Source: Oscillospiraceae bacterium
GTDB taxonomy: Bacteria > Bacillota > Clostridia > Oscillospirales > Acutalibacteraceae
Assembly: GCA_902774165.1 (NCBI GenBank)
Contig: CACYHJ010000133.1
Span: forward strand, 1-7,150
DNA: 7,150 bases
Direction: 5' to 3'
A program made the position numbers and the translations under genes. Below, in pieces: positions 6,075 to 7,150 of the stretch (the first letter of the stretch is position 1; every line of letters starts with the position of its first letter). The notes under the pieces are model-generated. The model saw nothing but the letters and a program-made list of their open reading frames with translations, had not been told where the DNA came from and searched no databases.

Positions 6075-6088
6075 GCGTTTTCGGAATT
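6054..6088. promoter_or_regulatory. Interrupted inverted repeat over the GH16 -35 box, possible operator
   Basis: AATTCCG (6054-6060) mirrors CGGAATT (6082-6088), and ACGC (6062-6065) mirrors GCGT (6075-6078), around an AT-rich centre (6066-6074) that contains the -35 hexamer. A repressor bound here would block the GH16 promoter. Carbohydrate-hydrolase genes often have such operators, but no regulator gene is in the window. Confidence 0.4.
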
Positions 6089-6128
6089 TTATTCTCCCCG
6101 GCGGGGAACAATATGCATCAGAAAACGG

Positions 6129-6138
6129 AAGGACGTGA
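6129..6138 (+). promoter_or_regulatory. Ribosome binding site fixing the deacetylase start
   Basis: AAGGACGTGA matches the ideal AAGGAGGTGA at nine of ten bases and ends four bases before the ATG at 6143. The upstream in-frame ATG at 6113 has only GGGGA before it. Confidence 0.6.
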
Positions 6139-6142
6139 AATC

Positions 6143-7090
6143 ATGATCGGAACGCTTATGACGGTGTTTCTCTCGGCGCTGCTGACGGTATCGGCGGGGC
6201 CGGTGCTGAACGGGGCGGAGGCCCGCGCGGTGATCGACGCGCTGCGGGGGAATCCCGCGGCTCAGATGGCCGAAGGCCCCGACGGCGGCGTGGCGACGGG
6301 CGAGCGGACCGGGACCGACAAGACTTTTACCGGCATGGAGCCTCTGCCGGAGGTGCGTTATACGGCGCTCGACCCGGACAACGCGAAGGGGCTTTCGACG
6401 GAGATGATTGCCCACAGCTACGGCGTCGCGTCACAGGGCAGAGTGCATTCGATCTCGTTTGAAAGCCAGAAATATTTTGACGAAAAGGGCTTCAACGCGG
6501 TCACCTATGACGACAAAAGCGAAGGAAAGCTGCTATACCTGACCTTTGACTGCGGATATGAGAACGGCAACACCGGGAAGATCCTTGACACGCTGAAGGA
6601 AAAGGAAGTCCCGGCGGCGTTCTTCTGCACGCAGCACGAGGCGCAGACGGAGCCGGAGCTGATCGCCCGGATGATCAACGAGGGGCATATTGTCGGCAAC
6701 CACTCGGTGCACCACCCGAATTTCGCGAAGATCGACGCGGAGAAAATGGCCGGGGAGCTGGAGGGCTTCGACAATTATATGCGGCGGAATTTCGGCTATT
6801 GCTCGGCATTTTTCCGCTACCCGGAGGGCGCGTACTCCGATTACGCCCTCAGCGAGGTGACGGGCCACGGCTTCAAGGTCTGCTTCTGGTCGCTGGCGTA
6901 CGCCGACTGGGACGAAAACAATCAGAAGGGCGCGGATTACGCATTTGAGACGGTGACGGCGCGGCTGCACCCCGGAGCGATCATTCTGCTGCACTCCGTG
7001 TCAGGCGACAACGCCGCCGCGCTCGGAAGGATCATCGACGAGGCGCGGGCGCAGGGGTATGAATTCCGGGCGCTGACGCAGCTGCCGTAG
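6143..7090 (+). CDS. pdaA: PdaA-like delta-lactam-biosynthetic de-N-acetylase (CE4 polysaccharide deacetylase)
   Basis: Exported peptidoglycan N-acetylmuramic acid deacetylase. In sporeformers PdaA removes the acetyl group so that muramic delta-lactam, needed for cortex breakdown at germination, can form. The 315-residue protein closely follows Bacillus PdaA: SYG (92-94) and a linker, LYLTFDCGYENG (131-142), GHIVGNHSVHHP (181-192) with metal histidines H187 and H191, FRYPEGAYSDY (224-234), FWSLAYADWDENNQKG (248-263) and HPGAIILLHSVSGDN (276-290) with H284. D136 is the catalytic aspartate; the next position, Asp in most CE4 enzymes, is Cys here. The N terminus is hydrophobic (1-19) like a signal peptide but lacks the usual leading lysine or arginine. 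The start at 6113 would add ten residues including K and R and remains possible. No clear plus-strand promoter is seen; a sporulation sigma factor might read it. Confidence 0.88.
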   Translation: MIGTLMTVFLSALLTVSAGPVLNGAEARAVIDALRGNPAAQMAEGPDGGVATGERTGTDKTFTGMEPLPEVRYTALDPDNAKGLSTEMIAHSYGVASQGRVHSISFESQKYFDEKGFNAVTYDDKSEGKLLYLTFDCGYENGNTGKILDTLKEKEVPAAFFCTQHEAQTEPELIARMINEGHIVGNHSVHHPNFAKIDAEKMAGELEGFDNYMRRNFGYCSAFFRYPEGAYSDYALSEVTGHGFKVCFWSLAYADWDENNQKGADYAFETVTARLHPGAIILLHSVSGDNAAALGRIIDEARAQGYEFRALTQLP

Positions 7091-7118
7091 ATTCTGATTT
7101 AACGGCGGAGCCGATCTG
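7091..7118. repeat. Degenerate third copy of the GGA-loop hairpin
   Basis: Directly after the deacetylase stop, CGGC (7103-7106) and GCCG (7110-7113) enclose GGA in the same GCGGAGC context as the other two hairpins. TTCTGATT on the left and GATCTG on the right resemble the TTCAGATT/AATCTGAA stem, but beyond four base pairs the arms no longer pair well. Confidence 0.45.
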
Positions 7119-7121
7119 TAG

Positions 7122-7139
7122 GGGCGGGCATGACCGCCC
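7122..7139. repeat. GC-rich palindrome GGGCGG/CCGCCC
   Basis: GGGCGG (7122-7127) and CCGCCC (7134-7139) form a perfect 6-bp stem with a GCATGA loop, preceded by GTAG. No T-run follows within the window, so it is not clearly a terminator. It looks like a separate short intergenic repeat next to the hairpin remnant. Confidence 0.6.
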
Positions 7140-7150
7140 GATCGACGACG

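Noticed and set aside
6113..6142. Start of the deacetylase at 6113
   Set aside because: The ribosome site before 6113 is poor, while the site before 6143 is nearly ideal. Kept only as an alternative because it would add basic residues before the hydrophobic segment.

Overview
The window looks like chromosomal DNA of a Gram-positive, probably endospore-forming Clostridia-type bacterium. The support is a class 1B dihydroorotate dehydrogenase pair (PyrD with an iron-sulfur PyrK), purine-rich Shine-Dalgarno sites in front of nearly every gene, and a PdaA-type muramic delta-lactam deacetylase, an enzyme of spore-cortex synthesis. Coding DNA is fairly GC-rich and the intergenic patches are AT-rich. 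I cannot name a species; an uncultured Oscillospiraceae-like genome would fit, but that is inference.

Positions 1-4794, minus strand: a pyrimidine biosynthesis cluster read right to left, pyrC - pyrK - pyrD - pyrF - [unrelated gene on the other strand] - pyrE. The pyrE gene runs off the left edge of the window. PyrC closes the dihydroorotate ring, PyrD/PyrK oxidise dihydroorotate to orotate with NAD, PyrE adds phosphoribosyl and PyrF decarboxylates OMP to UMP. PyrK and pyrD overlap by 7 bases and are probably translationally coupled. A good promoter lies just before pyrC and leaves only a short leader, and I see no PyrR-type attenuator.

Positions 385-1042, plus strand: a small gene between pyrE and pyrF, pointing against the operon, with its own promoter and intrinsic terminator. 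It encodes two membrane helices, a three-copy 17-residue Q/N-rich repeat and a C-terminal four-cysteine zinc ribbon. I do not recognise a function. Its position should separate pyrE transcription from the rest of the operon.

Positions 4795-5084: non-coding, flanked by two long hairpins that share a GCGGAGC tip and a TTCAGATT stem, with mirrored GGCATTCGG/CCGAATGCC words and a 7-base triplicate repeat between them. This looks like a small intergenic repeat element. A degenerate relative and a second GC-rich palindrome follow the last gene at 7091-7139.

Positions 5082-7090: two divergent genes for exported enzymes, a GH16-family beta-glucanase-like glycoside hydrolase (minus) and the PdaA-like deacetylase (plus). 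The strong GH16 promoter lies between them, and an inverted repeat covers its -35 box.

I found no tRNA, rRNA, CRISPR array, transposase or phage gene. Apart from the unexplained gene inside the pyr cluster and the hairpin family, the content is ordinary metabolism.
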